DNA from: Anthoceros angustus
Lineage: Eukaryota; Streptophyta; Anthocerotopsida; Anthocerotales; Anthocerotaceae
DNA length: 64,000 bases
Assembly (NCBI GenBank): GCA_010909165.1
Contig: VJWM01000063.1
Coordinates: forward strand, 1,240,001 to 1,304,000
Reading direction: 5' to 3'
A model generated the notes under the pieces. It was not told where the DNA came from, searched no databases, and was given only the letters and a program-made list of their open reading frames with translations. A program made the translations under genes and the position numbers. The stretch's first letter is position 1; every line of letters begins with the position of its first letter. Shown here in pieces: positions 22,351 through 34,359 of this stretch.

Positions 22351-24807
22351 ACGAACGGAACAAAGGGTTCCTGTGACGCCGAGAGCAGGATTGAAGGCTC
22401 TGCCATATTGTTTTCGATTCACCAATTTTAGGTTTGCCAGGCCAAACCCGACAAGATTGTTTTTGTCATAAATCAGGAACTTTTCATCATAGGGAAGAGT
22501 TTGACGGAGTCGGATGTCCCCTAAAGTACCACAGCTCATGATGGACGAAGTTGCAGATCTGCAGCCAAGTACATAATCTTGACCATCCGTTCTGAAAAAG
22601 AGGGAAGCCTCTCGACAAACCGGCGATTCCATGTAGTTTTGGCCATGACAGGTGTTGCAATCGTCTTGTAAACTAGTAAATGACTGAACTGGTTCTTTGG
22701 TTCTCGTGTGGCTGGGCTGTCGGGCATGTGATATCAATTCTACAGAGGAAGTTATGATACTTCTGAACGTCCCAACCCACCGGGTGACAAATATGCGACT
22801 CACGCAGAGTTCCTGCTGTCCTTCGCAGATGCTGCTCCTTCGATGGATGGTTGGTTGTGGGCAGTTGAAGTCGTGGCACACTTATCAGACAGACTAAGCA
22901 ATCCTGCTGCACCACTTGACTTGCAAAAACAGGACGCTGCACTAGCTGGTCCAGTGGCACGGTCTCAGCTTACTTGTAAACAGTGGGCAATAATGGGAGG
23001 CACAGCATATCCTTCGTAGTTCTTGCGTGTGATTTGCGGAGGACAGAAGTCTCACCAACTCTAGCTCCCGGATAGCTGCTCCCCGTCACATGTGTACACT
23101 ACTCTGATCTCCCACAGTCCAGCCTCCCAGTTCTGCCAGCCTTGTACCGAAACGCAGGTGTACCACACTCTGGTTGATGCAACCACTGTGTTTGCATTTA
23201 TAGTGATCAGTGTAGGGCACCCCACCTGGAGCTCTGAGAGCACTTGGCAAATCTCACACGTATGAAGTCTCCCCTGAGCAGTGCAGGACTTGTAAGCCAT
23301 GTGCGAGAAAACGAGGAACGGGACAAGCGGGGACTCCTTGTCAGGACGACAAAAGGTAACCACTCTCATCTGCCTGCAGATTGTGGTTGGCAGAAAAGGA
23401 TGTCCAGCCTCCAGCCATAACACAGCTTAACGTCCCACAGCCCACCAAGTACATGCGCATACAGTATGTACATGTAAACAGACAATCTGAAGCAGCAGCC
23501 CAGAGAGAGACACTTTCATCAGGTTCTGGTTCCGGAGCTCTGCGAATTCAAGCTGCCCCCAATGCATGTGTGTGGCCGCCCACAACACGCTCCGATCACA
23601 ATCTCTCTGTTGGCTGTTAAGTACATAGCAACCACTCCTCGCAGGCCTGCCCGCAGCTGAGGCGAGTGGGGGCATCATGTACAGGCCGTAACAGGCATAG
23701 CATGATGCGTCTCATCAAAGTGCTCCAACGTTCACCAAATCTGTACTGGCCGCCATAGCTCGTGGCCCCCCTGGTAGTTGCGGCCTTGAAGGAGAAGAAT
23801 CCAGGCATCCAGCCACCCACAAACCCCGGAACCCAGCCTGGTCCCATGGGTGGCCCGGCGCGGCCGCCGCGCGTCCGCGACGCATGAAATCTCGGGTCGG
23901 GCAGGGGATCCCGGGCCGGCCATTCCAAATGGCGCGACCCTCTCACCGGACCAAGCTTTAAATGCTGTTTAATGGCGCCTTACTGCGCATCGCGGCGCAT
24001 TGCGTTGCATTTGCGTTGCATTGCACACTGCAAACGCAGGCGCGGAGGCTAAGGGAAAGCCCGGCCTGAGGGCGAGCTTGCATTTTCGTGCGTCTGTGGC
24101 TTCACGACCCGAGCATCGTCCACGCGCTGCACATGGGGTCCCTGCGCGAACGCCTCTGCGGTAAGACATTTTCCGCTCTGCGGTGTGCCGATGATCAGCC
24201 GTCCTGGAGCCTGGAACAGGCTGAAAGGATCGGATCCTTGGAAGCCCGGGTAGAGAGGTCCAGTCGCTGGTTGCACTGCGTCTGAATTTTTCCTGGAAGA
24301 TCACCGGTTATGGCCGCCGGGGCTCGGACTAGCTTGCACCAGTTCTGGACTCCTCGGATTGCGAGAGAAGAGGAAAGGGGAGAGGAAAGGGAGGGGAAAA
24401 GGAGAGGAAAGGGATGTCCTTGTTCTTGCTGCTTCCTTGAACTTTCGCTCTCGGTTTTGCACCGCGGGTCCTTTCGACGTTGAGCATGGATGTTTTGAGA
24501 ATTTTGCGGCGGGCATGCATGTTTGCATGACTGTGTTCTTCGTAGACCTCTTGGAATCTGTTTCTAGGGAATTTGGCCGTGTGTTGCGGTTAGCCTAGAT
24601 GCACTGCGTTTTGAGATGGGAGAGGTAATGTAGGTAGTGGAGTTGTCACATTGAGGTTCCAATTTGGCTGCAGTTTGGGTGGGGCTTGATTGTGGATGCT
24701 CTCTTGGAGAGCACCAGTCTGACTCTCCTTGCGTTTTTTCGCCTCTCAAGATTAGGGGGTTGGAGTAAGCTTCACCAGCTGTCGTGGGAGGACAACTGTT
24801 CTGGCCA
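22351..24807. other. Intergenic, no gene seen
   Basis: Contains the 3' UTR of lipoyl synthase and the upstream region of GPAT copy 1. A GC-rich stretch lies at 23830-23930 (several CGCGG steps). Short frames around 24090-24290 and 24690-24810 have no recognisable content; part could be a leader exon. Confidence 0.45.
24361..24413 (+). repeat. Polypurine tract
   Basis: About 53 bases of almost pure purine, variants of GAGAGGAAAGG, roughly 400 bases before the GPAT copy 1 coding region. Such tracts can be GAGA-type promoter elements or form triplex DNA; no function can be shown from sequence. Confidence 0.7.
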
Positions 24808-26529
24808 ATGTATTTGGGGGGATCGGGTCCTGCTTTTGGAAGCATGTATGGAGGTATGGAGGGCGCAAATGAAGGCAGGCGCCGTTTGCTCAACGGGGCG
24901 AGAAATGCCTTTGGCTCCATTGGGGATTGCAGCACCGAAGGGCGTTCCGGTCAGACAGTGGTGTCGGACATGGATGGGACGCTGCTGCGATCCAGAAGCG
25001 CTTTCCCGTATTACATGTTAGTGGCTTTTGAGGCCAGCGGTATGATCCGCTCCTGGTTGCTTCTTATGGTGGCGCCCTTGGCCTGGCTGATGTACCACCA
25101 TGTTGCGGAAGCCATCGGAATTCAGATGCTCATCTTTGTGGCCTTTGCTGGACTCCGGGTGAGCGAGATTGAGTCTGTGGCCAGGGCTGTGCTCCCGAAG
25201 TTTTATGCGGAAGATGTTCACGCCCAGACTTGGAAAGTGTTCCAGAGCTTCGAGAGACGGATAATCCTGACTGCCAACCCGCGGATCATGCTCGAGCCCT
25301 TTGCCAAAGACTATTTGGGTGCGCAACATGTAATCGGCACAGAGGTGCAAGTGGCGAAAGTATGGGGGCGAGAATTCTGTACTGGATTGGTGGCCAGGCC
25401 AGGAGTGATGGTTGGTGTGAAGAAGGAGGTGGCATTGCGACGGGTTCTGGGTGACACAGTAGCGGATGTGGGACTCGGTGATCGGCCTACAGATTTTCCG
25501 TTCATGAGCATGTGTAAGGTCAGTTTTGATTGCGTTCTGCCTGAAGTGTGTTTCCGAAGGGACTCGTCCTGACGAACAAGAGCATTGTAAATTTTGCAGG
25601 AAGGGTACCTTGTGCCGAAAGAGGAGAACGTGGAGGCTGCACCCAGGAGTAGTCTTCGTAAGACCATGTACTTTCACGATGGCCGCTTGGTGCGACGGCC
25701 AGAGCCCAGCGTTGCCTTGTTCACACTCCTCTGGCTACCGATCGGATTTGGGCTTGCATTGTCCAGAATACTCATCGCGACACATGTGCCCAGAAGCTGG
25801 ATTCCCTTCGTCTACTGGATAATGGGCATTCGTTTGTCTGTTAAGGGCAATCCTCCACCACCTGTTCGCACTGGTGCTGCTGGAAAGGGAATTCTGTTCG
25901 TCTGTACTCACCGCACACTTTTAGACCCCGTGTTCCTGTCTGTGGCCCTTGGACGGCATGTTACAGCAGTGACCTACAGCATCAGCCGTGTCTCCGAAGT
26001 ACTGTCACCTATCAAGACGGTACCCCTCACTAGAAACAAGGAGATGGATGCTGCCAATATCCATAAGCTGCTGACTGAAGGAGATGTCGCGATTTGTCCT
26101 GAGGGCACCACCTGCAGAGAGCCTTTCCTGTTGCGCTTCAGTGCTCTATTTGCCGAATTGTCAGACCAGATTGTGCCAGTAGCCATGACGAACAGGCAGA
26201 GTATGTTCCACGCCACAACCGCTAGAGGATGGAAGGCAATGGATCCTTTCTTCTTCTTCATGAATCCCCTTCCCATGTATGAAGTTACCTTCCTGGAGAA
26301 ATTGTCCCCTGCTCAGCTGAGAGGGGCCAAGTACACAGATGCCGAGGGCAAAGAGGGAGAGCTCACAGCAATCGACGTAGCCAACAATGTGCAAAGGCTG
26401 TTGGCTGACGCTTTGGGATTCGAGTGCACAAATCTCACAAGGAAGGAGAAATATAACGCACTTGTAGGGACAGATGGGTTTGTGTCAAATTCAACATCAT
26501 GGAAATTGGGAGGGCTTGTGGGAAGCTAA
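24808..26529 (+). CDS. sn-glycerol-3-phosphate acyltransferase, GPAT4/6/8-type (copy 1)
   Basis: Land-plant GPAT with a fused HAD phosphatase: it acylates sn-2 of glycerol-3-phosphate with oxidised acyl-CoA and removes phosphate, giving sn-2 monoacylglycerols for cutin or suberin, at the ER membrane. Exons 24808-25518 and 25600-26529, 546 residues; ATGs at 24844 and 24856 are equally possible starts. Phosphatase motif [17 protein letters not shown] (about 54) and the later [12 protein letters not shown] are intact, as in the bifunctional clade. Hydrophobic spans follow motif I and the intron. Acyltransferase blocks are complete: [46 protein letters not shown] and IVPVAM. The C-terminus [18 protein letters not shown] matches plant members. 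AATAAA overlaps the stop codon. A paralogue begins at 62911. Confidence 0.94.
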
Positions 26530-26744
26530 ATAAAACGAACAGAACTGCCTACCTTTTCAGGATGTAAACATTATGTAATGGGTAGAGGTATCTTCTACAC
26601 ATTATGATTGATAAAAGACTTCTTTTATATTTTTGTATTGTGATGAATACTTATTCAAATATTTAAAATATCTTTCGATCATGATTAATATCTATGAATA
26701 TTATTGGGTACTTGTTAGGGCCAGGTTTCTACAACGTTTCTACC

Positions 26745-26910
26745 GTGCTTTGGAAGTAGCCTTTGGATCCGGCCCATGTGTAGCCAGTCATCCAGGCAAT
26801 GTTTGGAATTTGGAAGTAGCCTTGGATCCCATGCATGTGTAGCCAAGGCAATGTTTGGAAGTAGCCTGGATGCCGTGGGTGTGTGACCAAGCATCTAGGC
26901 ATTACAGGCT
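26745..26910. repeat. Diverged tandem repeat around TTTGGAAGTAGCC
   Basis: Three imperfect copies of a unit beginning TTGGAAGTAGCC and containing GGATCC and CATGTGTAGCCA, with unit lengths of about 45-60 bases. Confidence 0.75.
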
Positions 26911-27014
26911 AGCTATGAGGATGTGTGTGTTATCACTATATGCAAGACAATAACAATTAGGACGGTATTGTCTTATGAGTTCAATGGCAATCTACACAGG
27001 AGCAGGCCATGAGC

Positions 27015-27118
27015 CTGCCTTCCTAGCCCGCAGTCTTGGCCTCTAGGCCACCACCTTGGCTCTAGGCTGCCTTCCTAGCCCACAGTCTTGGCCTTTAGGC
27101 CACCACCCTGGCTCTAGG
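27015..27118. repeat. Tandem repeat, 52 bp x 2
   Basis: CTGCCTTCCTAGCCCGCAGT starts at 27015 and recurs (one base changed) at 27067; a third start at 27119 is cut short. Confidence 0.9.
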
Positions 27119-28700
27119 CTGCCTTCATGTGAGAATGTGTGTTACCCTCTTAAGTTTTACCTTACTTAGGAAATGTAATTATAGTGTTAAAATATAGTGG
27201 GATTATTTATTATTATTTATGCTAAAATATAGTGGATTATTTATTATTTATTTATATTAAAATAAATTAGAATGATTTATTATTAAGTTAAAATATTGTT
27301 GGATTATTTACTAATAAATAAAGTTTAATCAAGACAAAAAGATAAATGACCCGCTTAGGCGTTGTGGGATTAACCCTACGTTGATTGAGTTTTTACATAG
27401 TTACTATTTAGTGGTCTCTTTTTGTCATCTCTGTCCCCAACATCCTTAACCATAAATTGAGTAAGATTTAAAATAGTTTTTTTTTTGTCAGGTTCATCAC
27501 AAACCTTGCCCCATTGTGATCAGCTACCTGCGAACTCGAGGACAAAGGAAATGAAAATATAGGAGAGCTGCAAGAAGCTTGGTGAATGGTATTGAACTTG
27601 AAGCAAACAACTCCTCTAGTAGGAGGAGCTCCTCCGTCGTCCTCCTCCGTGAGGAGATCCTCTGTCCCTCTACCTCTTCTGTGGGGATGTCTTATGTCCC
27701 TCAACGTCCTCTGTCCCTCGACATCCTCCGTGAGGAGTTCCTCTGTATGTACAGATGCACACTAGGAAGGTGGAGATGTAAGAGACTTTGGGAGCCTCCG
27801 ACATCAACACGTCCCAGTGGGCAATGGCTTGATAAAAAAGAATGGTAAGAATAGTGCCCCAGTCCAACAAACTTCTCCTGGGACATCTCTCAAATCACGT
27901 GGAGGTGAGAGTTGCCCAAGTTAGTCTTCCTTTTCGCAAAAGTCAAGCCAAGCAAAATCTTGGCGAGGAGGTTCCACTTCCTCTCCTTGAACATGGAGAT
28001 GCTCCAACCATTTCCTAATGACCCAACCTGCTCAGGAGGTCGTAGGAACATCTCCATTGCCCCCTGGGCAACTCATAGACCAAGGTAGGGTTGCGTAATG
28101 CCAAGGTGATATCCTATAGGGCCACTCCATGCCTAGCTCCTTGGCATATGCATGCTTCTTAAAAGCCAACAAATTCCGATGTGAGATTTATATCCATGGG
28201 CTGGCATTCAAATTCCGGCATGGGCCTCTTGCCCCTTTGCTTGGCTATCGAAGTTGGACGAATTGGCTTTCTTCTTCCTCCAGGCTGTGTGGGCGTCCTA
28301 CCACCATCTTGGGCAGCCTTCCCCATCTGCACAATTAGGGCTAAAAACAAGGAAAGAAACTTGGGAGAGGTAAGAGAGGTAGCTAGCTGGCTGGGAGTAT
28401 ATAATGGAGAGCATTTAAGGCAAAGAGAAAAGGACTGGCGAGCAAATGAGGAAGCACAGCTCCTTGCTCTCTTTGACCCCCGTAGTGCCCAAGAGAACTC
28501 TTCCAAGCTGCCTGATTGCTCTCACACCCGTTGCTTTCTCATAGCCTCCAAGCTCCAAATTGGAATTACTACACAAAACAGTAGCCTTGGCCTTCGCTTG
28601 CCGCCACACACCCACACAATCTACACGCTTGCTTGCCTCCACACCACACTCTCACCAGCTCTAGCAATTCGCATGGAGAGACCATAGATGGCTCTCCTCC

Positions 28701-28743
28701 TAAACTCTAAACCCTAAACCCTAAACCCTAAACCCTAAACCCT
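28701..28743. repeat. Interstitial telomere-type repeat (CCCTAAA)n
   Basis: Six consecutive 7-base units, TAAACTC then five perfect TAAACCC. This is the plant telomere repeat, in an internal position with unique sequence on both sides. Confidence 0.95.
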
Positions 28744-28850
28744 TCCTCAGACTTTCTTGGTTGCTTCCACAACACCACACAAAACCCTACTTTACTAGGG
28801 TTTTAGCTTGCAAGTACATGCAGGCCAACCTTATCTGCCAGATACACTTG

Positions 28851-28940
28851 GATTGGATGGCTGACAAGTGTCCTTGCCAACTGTCACGATTCAACGATTG
28901 GATGGCTGACAAGTGTCCTTGCCAACGGCCACGATTCAAC
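28851..28940. repeat. Tandem duplication, 45 bp x 2
   Basis: GATTGGATGGCTGACAAGTG begins at 28851 and again at 28896; the two units differ at about two positions. Confidence 0.92.
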
Positions 28941-30540
28941 TGCCAAAACGGGTGCCCATCCTAATTTATCCTAATTACTATGTATGTTTGGATGCATAGC
29001 CATGCAAGCTGGCCCTCCTAGAGCATGTTTTTCAAAACGTGGTCCTACATGCCTGTTCCGGGAACATCCTACCTAGTCTCTTCCTATTTTTTGGTCAGGT
29101 AAATTCTAAAAATTATCTGTAAATCACCAAAATAAAAAAGCTTCTTACCCATTTCTTCTATGATTCTTTCCGTTTCTTCCCATTCTTTCACAAAAATCAG
29201 GTTGCCCAAACTTCTATGTTCCACAGCCGAATGTAACGGTACAACAAGGTGGCCCTCAAGAAATATATATGCTAGCCCAAACGGAATGGTGGAAAGGGAT
29301 GTACAAAGTTAGAATAAATATCATGACTTGGTAACTTGCTCACAAGGACACGCACAACCGACGTTAACCCCCTGATCATTTATTTTACACAACCTAGGTT
29401 AGCAATCTCAGTGTGGTGGACATGTCTGGCTCAACATGTGGAAACTTGCTAAGATAAAAAAGATGAGCAACAACTTGTTCAAAAGCAGATCTTTTTGTCC
29501 TAATATTTATACGTCTTAATTTGTTATGAGAGGTGCACCTTATAGCTAAGGCATCATATTATTATAATTTCAAAATATTTTACAAGTTTTGCATTAAAGT
29601 TCTCAATATTATGTTTTATTGGTGGAGAAATTTCTCTTTAATTTACACTCATGCATTGAATGAAATCTTTTCCATGCTTTCTTTTTCATTCTGATTTGCT
29701 CTTTTATTAAGATTACTTCTGGCTACATCTATGTTGTAGAATCGTAAGATCTTGTACAACCGTCTAGACTTGTTCACCTTCAAAAACGGCTTTTTGGCTC
29801 ATATTATAAACCTTCCAAGTATGTACCGTAGTTTGTGTTCATTTATATTTTTGACGTATTTTTGACGTTACATAATATATCGTTGAAGATGATTGCGGTA
29901 CTCTCTATGCATTGATATTGTAGGATGACGAGAAAGCCACAAAAGAAGTGCGACGATATCATTAAAAAGGGTTCTACGTCCAGTGGTAGCCGCCCTAAAA
30001 AACCTCAAGAGCGTATTCCAGAAGAGGTTGACAGGTGCAATGATAGCTGCCTTCAAAAATCTCGAAAGCCTCAACCAGAAGTTGTGGAAGGGAAATTAAG
30101 ATTCTCGAGGAGTCCCATTAGACTTCAACTGGTCAAATCGGGATTACGTGGGAGGCCTATCAGACGTCACTCGATGATTGTGAAACGCAATTTGGAAGTA
30201 AGTGATTCAATCATGCAAGTTTGGATTCATTAAGTACAAGATTGATTCGAGCTGTTGTTCATATGGACTATTACTACATGTGTGAAGATTTAATGCTCAC
30301 TTCACGTTTTTTGTTTTCTAGAAATTGTACTGTGGAACATGTTTACTTGGTGTTCCGATAACGCTTGAGAGATATGCAACTAAAGAAGAAAAACGGGTAA
30401 ATGTGAACAAACTTTTTTTGGGTGAAAATGTGTTGCAACTTGGGTTTAATAAGAGTAGGTTCATGGTTGTGATAGTTTGTCCTCTCACGAGATTGTAGGA
30501 CGTGCCAAGTAGCCTCAAACGTTTGGCTAAGTATCAAGAG

Positions 30541-30740
30541 GAACACAATCTAGACCACCATGAGTTTGTGGCAGATCTCCTTCCTTAGCTTAGATGTAGA
30601 AGGTTACCATATGACACATTGATGTCTCGTTCTCCTTAAGGAACACAATCTAGACCACCATGAGTTTGTGCCAGATCTCCTTCCTTAGCTTAGATGTAGA
30701 AGGTTACCATATGACACATTGATGTCTCGTTCTCCTTAAG
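30541..30740. repeat. Tandem duplication, 100 bp x 2, near identical
   Basis: 30541-30640 and 30641-30740 both run from GAACACAATCTAGACCACCA to CTCGTTCTCCTTAAG with a single difference (GTGGCAG versus GTGCCAG). Recent event; no coding content recognised. Confidence 0.95.
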
Positions 30741-31519
30741 GTTTCGGCCACGCATAAGGTGGAATGCATATTTTTGCTTGGTATGAGGAGTAACTTAGGT
30801 TTTGGCTAGGTATGAGGAGGAATTCATATTTTAGCTAAGGAGGAGGAGCAATTCACAATTTAAATTGTCACTCTTGCTAGCTTTTCAAAGCCTGAGAGCC
30901 AAATTGTTGTCTTCCAATTACAAGTTCTCTCTTATTGCACAAGGTAGTTTTTTTAGCTTTCTAGGAGCAGTGTTGCCCTTTCGCTATTCGCTAGGGTTTT
31001 TCTCTTGATTAACAAAGCTGAGGTAATCAATATATATATATATAACCTAGGAGCCTATTGCTTTGACAGTTTCGTTCGACTTGTTGCCTTCCTTACCGGC
31101 CGGTTCGCTCTACTTGGCCAAGATAGATTTTTTAGCTTTTTAAAAGCCGAGTTGCTATTTTTCTATTTAATTTTCTGTGATTTTTACCTTGATTAATATG
31201 CTGAGGTTTTATATATATATATATATATATGTATATAACCTAGAAGCTTATGGGTTTGACAATTTCATTTGAGGTTACATGTGATTAAATAAGCTTGGTT
31301 GTACTTTTTCTTACTTTATTTATGCTTGATTTTAACACTAAGAAATTTGTAGTATTCTTGTAATTAGGTAAGTTGAACGCGGTAAATTATTAGCTGCAAA
31401 AAATTCTACCGATGATATGAACTGTAAATTGCTAGTCCTAAGATGTGTAGTAATGACAATGCAAGGTGTTGTACTTGAAGCAATACATACATATTTAGTT
31501 TACATACATAAAATACACC

Positions 31520-31700
31520 AGTGTTAAGTAGGCCCTTCCCTATCTCGAACGGCCACATCTTGGGGGCGGTTGGGGGGTTAAAGGGTAGATTAGTGCGGGG
31601 ACACGCCCCCCGGCGCCTGATGCCCGGTCGGTGGGTTGTCTCCACTTGGGGGTAGATGGGATTTCCCATCTTGTTCTTTTTATAAAGTCTCCACATTCCC
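31520..31700 (+). mobile_element. Fragment of the LINE 3' region seen at 8.6 kb
   Basis: The reverse complement of about 31620-31690 (GGAGACTTTATAAAAAGAAC, then CCCATCTACCCCCAAG) matches 8580-8640 (GGAGACTTTATAAAATGGAC, then CCCATCTACCCCAAG). Since the 8.6-kb LINE is on the minus strand, this one would be on the plus strand and truncated to its 3' UTR. Confidence 0.5.
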
Positions 31701-32220
31701 ATAAAGTACATCAATTTCCGACAAATTTAACATAAATGATCATCATAGGCTCCTTTTTTAGACTGTAATGGCAAGTATTACAATCTTATTCTGATGATAT
31801 ATGATATATCCCCGGGAGAAGCCATTATATCAACTGGTCATGGATAAACTTTTTATGCCTAAGTTTTATTTTCCGAGTTCTTTTACATTATTGAGTTCAT
31901 ATAAAGAGTTAAAAATGTCAACTTTGTTCCTTGCAAGTTGGGAGACTACCTCGTCACGGCGATGTTGTGATACTTGTTGGTGATACTGTGGTGTTAAACT
32001 TATGTGGTGATACCTGTTTGATCGTTTCATCTGTCCCTTGTCGTATTTGTGTCTCTTTGAAGCGGCATCGGTTTTTGGGCACCCAGTCATAGATGTTCAG
32101 ACTTGGTCTCTGTCCGCCTCCGTCGCATGGGAAGAGCCACAAACAAATGCCAAATTGGAAGCTCTAGGGTTTCAGTATGCTGTGATGTAGGATTCCAGCA
32201 AGGAAGAGATGCCAGTTGAA

Positions 32221-32230
32221 ATGACGTCAT
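32221..32230. promoter_or_regulatory. Perfect palindrome ATGACGTCAT in the leader
   Basis: TGACGTCA core, 26 bases before the ATG of the FYVE-SYLF gene. It is the second such bZIP-type site placed shortly upstream of a gene in this window (see 20676). Confidence 0.45.
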
Positions 32231-32256
32231 GGTGAATTTGGATTCAGCAGGATGCT

Positions 32257-33990
32257 ATGGAGCCTGTGTCGTTGCTTGCACCAAGCACCAGTGTCGCATT
32301 GATGGTGGCAGACGACAAGGGCGCTGAAGACGCATCCTGTGCAAAAGACAAGAGAGTGTGCGCAGCGCAAGTGGGCCTGGAACAATCGCGGAGAGGCTGT
32401 TCCCTCGAGCCTTCCTTGCCAGAAGAAGCAGGTGGTTGGGTAGAGGTGTCAGCTGACGCGGGTGTTTCACAGGAAACTGATGGGACCTTGCGTAAGAAGG
32501 TGGCATTCAGCGTGCCTTTGGAGAGTGGCAAGAGTCAGAAGTCCGGGTTCTGGTCTGTTGTCAGGGACTCGTTGAATGCGGGGGAGACAAAAGGGGTGTC
32601 TGGTGAAGATGATAAGCAGGGCAAGGGCAAGGGCAAGGGGTTCAGCCTCGCCATGGATGAGTGCTCCACAGCCTTGAAAGCCTTGCTTGATGCAGGGCCG
32701 CCTCAGTGGATGCCTGATAGCGCTGCTTTCGCGTGTATGCAATGCGGTGAGTCGTTTCGGCCGCTCACTTGCGGCAGGCACCATTGCCGCTTCTGTGGGG
32801 GCCTCTTCTGTCGCTCATGCTCAAGTGCCCGCTGTTTGTTGCCTGTCAGATTCCTGACCAGGGATCCGCAACGAGTATGTGATAGTTGTTATGAGAGGTT
32901 GGAACCAATACAGGCAACACTGATGACCAGTGTGAGCAACGCTTCGCAGCTTGCCACGCATGATGTCACCGACTCTAGCTGCATGAGGGGTTGGGTGAAC
33001 AGCCCCTTAGGGCTATCAATGCAGCAAGAGATCTACAAAGCCACCAACACTCTCCGCAATTACTCTGACCAGGTGCTGCTTCCCATTTGCTCCCTTCCAG
33101 CACTGCCCTTCCTAAGCCACTTTTCCATGCTCCCTTCATCCCCCGGTGATGAAGATTCTTCTGAGCTTCAAGGCTACATTGCAGTGTTCTGCTCTCGTGA
33201 GCAGTTCTTCACCTATTTTGTAACTCTTACAGATCGGCAAGCTAGAACCAGAGAAATCGATACCTGACTCTGTGCTGAGAGGAGCCAAAGGACTGGCCAT
33301 CATCACAGAGATCAAAGCAGGGGTGGTTGTCACCTACAAGGTGGGCACTGGGCTGGTGGTTGCTCGCAGGGTGGACGGCTCCTGGTCTTCACCGTCTGCC
33401 ATAGTCTCCTGTGGGCTGGGGTGGGGACCCCAGGTGAACACGCCACCGTCACGCGCATCCCCTGCTCCCTGCCTCCCACATGCCCTAACTGCCACTATCT
33501 GTTGCAGGTTGGCGGAGAACTGACGGACTTCATCATCGTGCTTCAAACCAAGCGAGCAGTAAAGGCCTTTGGAGGCCGTGTCCACCTCTCCATGGGCGCT
33601 GGCCTCAGTGCAGCAGTCGGGCTTGTGGGTAGAGTCGCAGAGGCAGACGTGCGAGCTGGAGATGGCGGTGCAGCTGCCTGTTACACCTACAGCTGTAGCA
33701 AAGGTCTCTGAGTTCAGCGTTCAGGCCCGTCAGGTGAGCTACCGTCATCCAGCACCACAAGTGCGTACCACTCATTTCTTGCGTGTGATGCTGCAGGAGC
33801 CTTTGTGGGCTGTTCTCTGGAAGGAAATGTCGTTGCCACCCGGTATGCCATGAACACACGCTTTTATGGAGACCCGTGTGTCACAGCCCACGACATCCTC
33901 TTCGGGCCAGTTCCCAGACCTAAGGCAGCTGCACCCTTGTACTCAGTCCTTAACGCCCTCTTCCGTCAGGTCGACCTTGAATCCAGCTAG
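32257..33990 (+). CDS. CFS1: FYVE-SYLF domain endosomal protein (CFS1-like)
   Basis: Exons 32257-33072, 33233-33433, 33508-33703, 33797-33990 give 468 residues in phase. After a long low-complexity N-terminus, a FYVE zinc finger occupies about 151-215: the WMPD start, the CMQC pair, the PI3P-binding basic core GRHHCRFCGG, CRSC and final CDSC. The C-terminal half is a SYLF (Ysc84/DUF500) domain: PDSVLRGAKGLAIIT, GTGLVVARRVDGSWSSPSA, DFIIVLQTKRAVKAF, VHLSMGAGLSAAVGL and the closing CSLEGNVVATR. FYVE plus SYLF is the architecture of Arabidopsis CFS1 and its paralogue, which bind PI3P and actin or ESCRT partners and help autophagosomes meet multivesicular bodies. Intact; orthology is inferred from domain order. 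Confidence 0.93.
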
Positions 33991-34359
33991 CAAGTGCCAG
34001 TCTTTTGCCAATTCTCTGATTGAACTTCCGGATTCTTCTCAGCCCCACAGGGAACCTAGGTTCTGGTCTTGTCAGATACAGCTGTCGGATGAAAATCCTT
34101 CCCATCGACCTGGATACACCACCTCTACATGATACATCTCTCGTATACATACTTACACACGAGGAACATACATACCCTAACAAAAGCACATCGTCCATTA
34201 GCGAAAAACGAACAAGGAGGGTGGCAATCATCTCTGTGTCTGTGCAACAACCTCAATCCGCTGTGCAATGCAGCCAGATGCGACCATCTCTGAAGCCAGT
34301 GAGACATGCTTCATGAGCATTATGAAACTAGTTACAGCTGCTGGCTACCTACTGGCTAG
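33991..34359. other. Intergenic between convergent genes
   Basis: 3' UTRs of the FYVE-SYLF and mL41 genes; no other feature seen. Confidence 0.5.

Larger units (their letters stand above)
26530..32220. other. Long repeat-rich intergenic region
   Basis: No supported gene in 5.7 kb. It holds several tandem duplications (listed separately), AT-rich DNA with repeated ATTTATTATT motifs (27180-27330), a CTCC-rich stretch repeating CCTCCGTGAGGAG (27630-27740), a telomere-like array, a LINE 3' end, and a diverged doubling of a TATATATA-AACCTAG segment (about 30950-31090 and 31125-31270). The frame 29925-30233 is basic and unrecognised. Confidence 0.5.

Noticed and set aside
21292-22881. Minus-strand open frame of 529 codons
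   Set aside because: It lies antisense to lipoyl synthase exons and introns, has no recognisable domain, and the plus strand gives a complete, conserved enzyme with clean splicing.
23830-23930. GC-rich patch as a CpG-island promoter of an unseen gene
   Set aside because: No start codon with supported coding sequence follows within 900 bases; at most a leader of GPAT copy 1.
25018-25677. Minus-strand frame of 219 codons
   Set aside because: Antisense to the phosphatase half of GPAT copy 1.
28701-28743. Chromosome end
   Set aside because: Only six units, with kilobases of ordinary sequence and genes on both sides.
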